Assembly: GCA_002789465.1 (NCBI GenBank) | Contig: PFTH01000032.1 | Coordinates: forward strand, 7,190-14,465 | Reading direction: 5' to 3' | Source: Candidatus Roizmanbacteria bacterium CG_4_9_14_0_8_um_filter_34_12 | Lineage (GTDB): Bacteria > Patescibacteriota > Microgenomatia > UBA1406 > GWC2-37-13 | Length of the DNA: 7,276 nt | Part shown: positions 6,294 through 7,276 of the stretch, one piece after another | Numbering within the stretch: the first letter of the stretch is position 1 | Layout: every line of letters begins with the position of its first letter | Notes under the pieces: model-generated | Databases searched by the model: none | Told to the model about the DNA's origin: nothing | What the model saw: the letters and a program-made list of their open reading frames with translations, nothing else | Made by a program: the position numbers and the translations under genes

Positions 6294-7276
6294 CTATCTT
6301 GAAATAGTTGTAAAACCTACTAGTGGTTGTAGTGCTTTTGGAATATGGATAGATCCGTCTTTTTGTTGGTGGTTTTCCAGTAGTGGAATCAAAATTCGCG
6401 GTGAGGCAATCGCAGTATTGTTTAGAGAATAACAATATTCAGTTGAGCCATCCTTTTTTCGATATTTTATTTTTAACCTTCGCGTTTGAAAATCTCCGAG
6501 AATTGAATTTGACGCAACTTCTCCATAACTTTCTCGAGAAGGCATCCATACTTCTGTGTCATATTTTTTTATCTGAGGTTCTCCCGTTTCGCCTGTGCAC
6601 ATGAGCATTATCCTATATGGTAACTCAAGTTCTCGAAGAATTTCTTCGGTATTGTTTTGTAGTTCTTCATGCAAGCTTATTGCTTGTTCTAAAATATTAT
6701 TAGTAATAATTACTTGTTCTACTTTCATGAATTCATGAACGCGATATAAACCTTGGGTATCCTTACCATACGATCCGACTTCCCGACGAAAACAAGGAGA
6801 AAATGCCACCATTTTTTTCGGGAGCTCTTTTTCATTAAGAATTTCATTTGCGTAAAGCGCAGTAACTGCCACTTCGGCTGTTCCAGATAAAAATGCGTCC
6901 TCATCATTTAATTTATATACTTCAGGTTCTCCCCAAGGAAAATGAGCGCTTCCAAAAAAAGCAAAACCTTTGGCAATGGCTGGTGCAACTAAAGGAGTAT
7001 ATCCTTTTTGTATCAACTTATTAAATGTATAAAATAAAACTGCCAAATGTAGTTGAGCCGCTTGGTTTTTTAAGAAATATCCGCGAAATCCTGAAGTTTT
7101 CGTTCCGCGATCAAGATCAATTAAGTTTAGTTTATTTCCAAGTTCGATATGAGATAGGGGAGTGAAGTTAAACTTAGTCGGATTTCCCCATGTTTTTATT
7201 TGTTGATTTGATTTTTCATCTTTACCAATTGGAACTTCATCAAGGGGAATATTTGGGACATATGATAATAATTTAT
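6294..7276 (-). CDS. serS: Seryl-tRNA synthetase (5'-partial)
   Basis: This cytoplasmic class II synthetase charges tRNA-Ser with serine. The window holds 326 residues, open from the right edge (first whole codon 7272-7274) to a TAG at 6294-6296. About 100 N-terminal residues, mostly the coiled-coil tRNA-binding arm, are missing. The TTG codon at 7044-7046 is internal, because family sequence continues upstream: VPNIPLDEVPIGKDEKSN, KTWGNPTKF, then 'HIELG' and LIDLDRGTKTSGFRGYFLK. Further signs are HFPWGEPEVY, the serine-site segment LSGTAEVA, motif 2 in FSPCFRREVGSYGKDTQGL.RVHEF, and motif 3 in DFQTRR...LNNTAIASPRILIPLLENHQ with its conserved Arg. The motif 3 'NNTAIASPR' differs from the E. 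coli-like 'NGSGLAVGR' but keeps the key residues. It is transcribed towards the envelope cluster and is unrelated to it. The call is firm. Confidence 0.97.
   Translation of the reverse strand, partial: KLLSYVPNIPLDEVPIGKDEKSNQQIKTWGNPTKFNFTPLSHIELGNKLNLIDLDRGTKTSGFRGYFLKNQAAQLHLAVLFYTFNKLIQKGYTPLVAPAIAKGFAFFGSAHFPWGEPEVYKLNDEDAFLSGTAEVAVTALYANEILNEKELPKKMVAFSPCFRREVGSYGKDTQGLYRVHEFMKVEQVIITNNILEQAISLHEELQNNTEEILRELELPYRIMLMCTGETGEPQIKKYDTEVWMPSRESYGEVASNSILGDFQTRRLKIKYRKKDGSTEYCYSLNNTAIASPRILIPLLENHQQKDGSIHIPKALQPLVGFTTISR

Noticed and set aside
6383..6907. Small open frames overlapping serS (6383-6604 plus strand, 6725-6907 minus strand)
   Set aside because: The well-conserved synthetase frame explains this DNA, and the overlapping frames have no family signs of their own.
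7044..7046. TTG as the start of the seryl-tRNA synthetase
   Set aside because: Conserved synthetase sequence (VPNIPLDEVPIG, HIELG) continues upstream in the same frame to the right edge.

Overview
The window is a strongly AT-rich piece of a bacterial chromosome. It holds four tightly packed plus-strand genes, then a short AT-rich intergenic hairpin, then a converging minus-strand gene cut by the right edge. The best taxonomic guess is a Candidate Phyla Radiation (Patescibacteria) member, probably Microgenomates. The grounds are the second gene, whose layout (PilM/FtsA-like N-terminus, one membrane helix, baseplate-J-like beta domain) I recall from that group, together with the AT bias, the lack of clear Shine-Dalgarno sites and the short ATCAAA-type intergenic repeats. 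This assignment is inference. TGA is used once, as a stop, and no gene has an internal TGA, so the TGA=Gly code of Absconditabacteria/Gracilibacteria does not apply.

Layout: (1) 1-1049 (+), the C-terminal part of a family 1 extracellular solute-binding protein; the true start lies left of the window. (2) 1053-3059 (+), a 668-residue single-pass protein with a PilM-like cytoplasmic part and a baseplate-J/gp47-like external part. (3) 3065-3829 (+), a membrane-anchored class D/E-like sortase with an intact His-Cys-Arg set. (4) 3857-6175 (+), a bifunctional class A penicillin-binding protein with an unusually long hydrophobic N-terminus. (5) 6176-6293, a convergent intergenic region with four perfect tandem ATCAAAN heptamers and degenerate copies in inverted orientation, which probably acts as a two-way terminator. 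(6) 6294-7276 (-), seryl-tRNA synthetase lacking its N-terminal tRNA-binding arm because of the window edge.

Genes 1-3 are separated by 3 and 5 bases and gene 4 by 27 bases, so they look like one cell-envelope transcription unit: binding of an external ligand, a trans-envelope protein of unknown role, covalent surface-protein attachment, and peptidoglycan synthesis. A perfect TATAAT just before gene 4 may give the penicillin-binding protein its own promoter. The serS gene is a housekeeping gene unrelated to the cluster. The least understood element is gene 2 and its link to the sortase and penicillin-binding protein.
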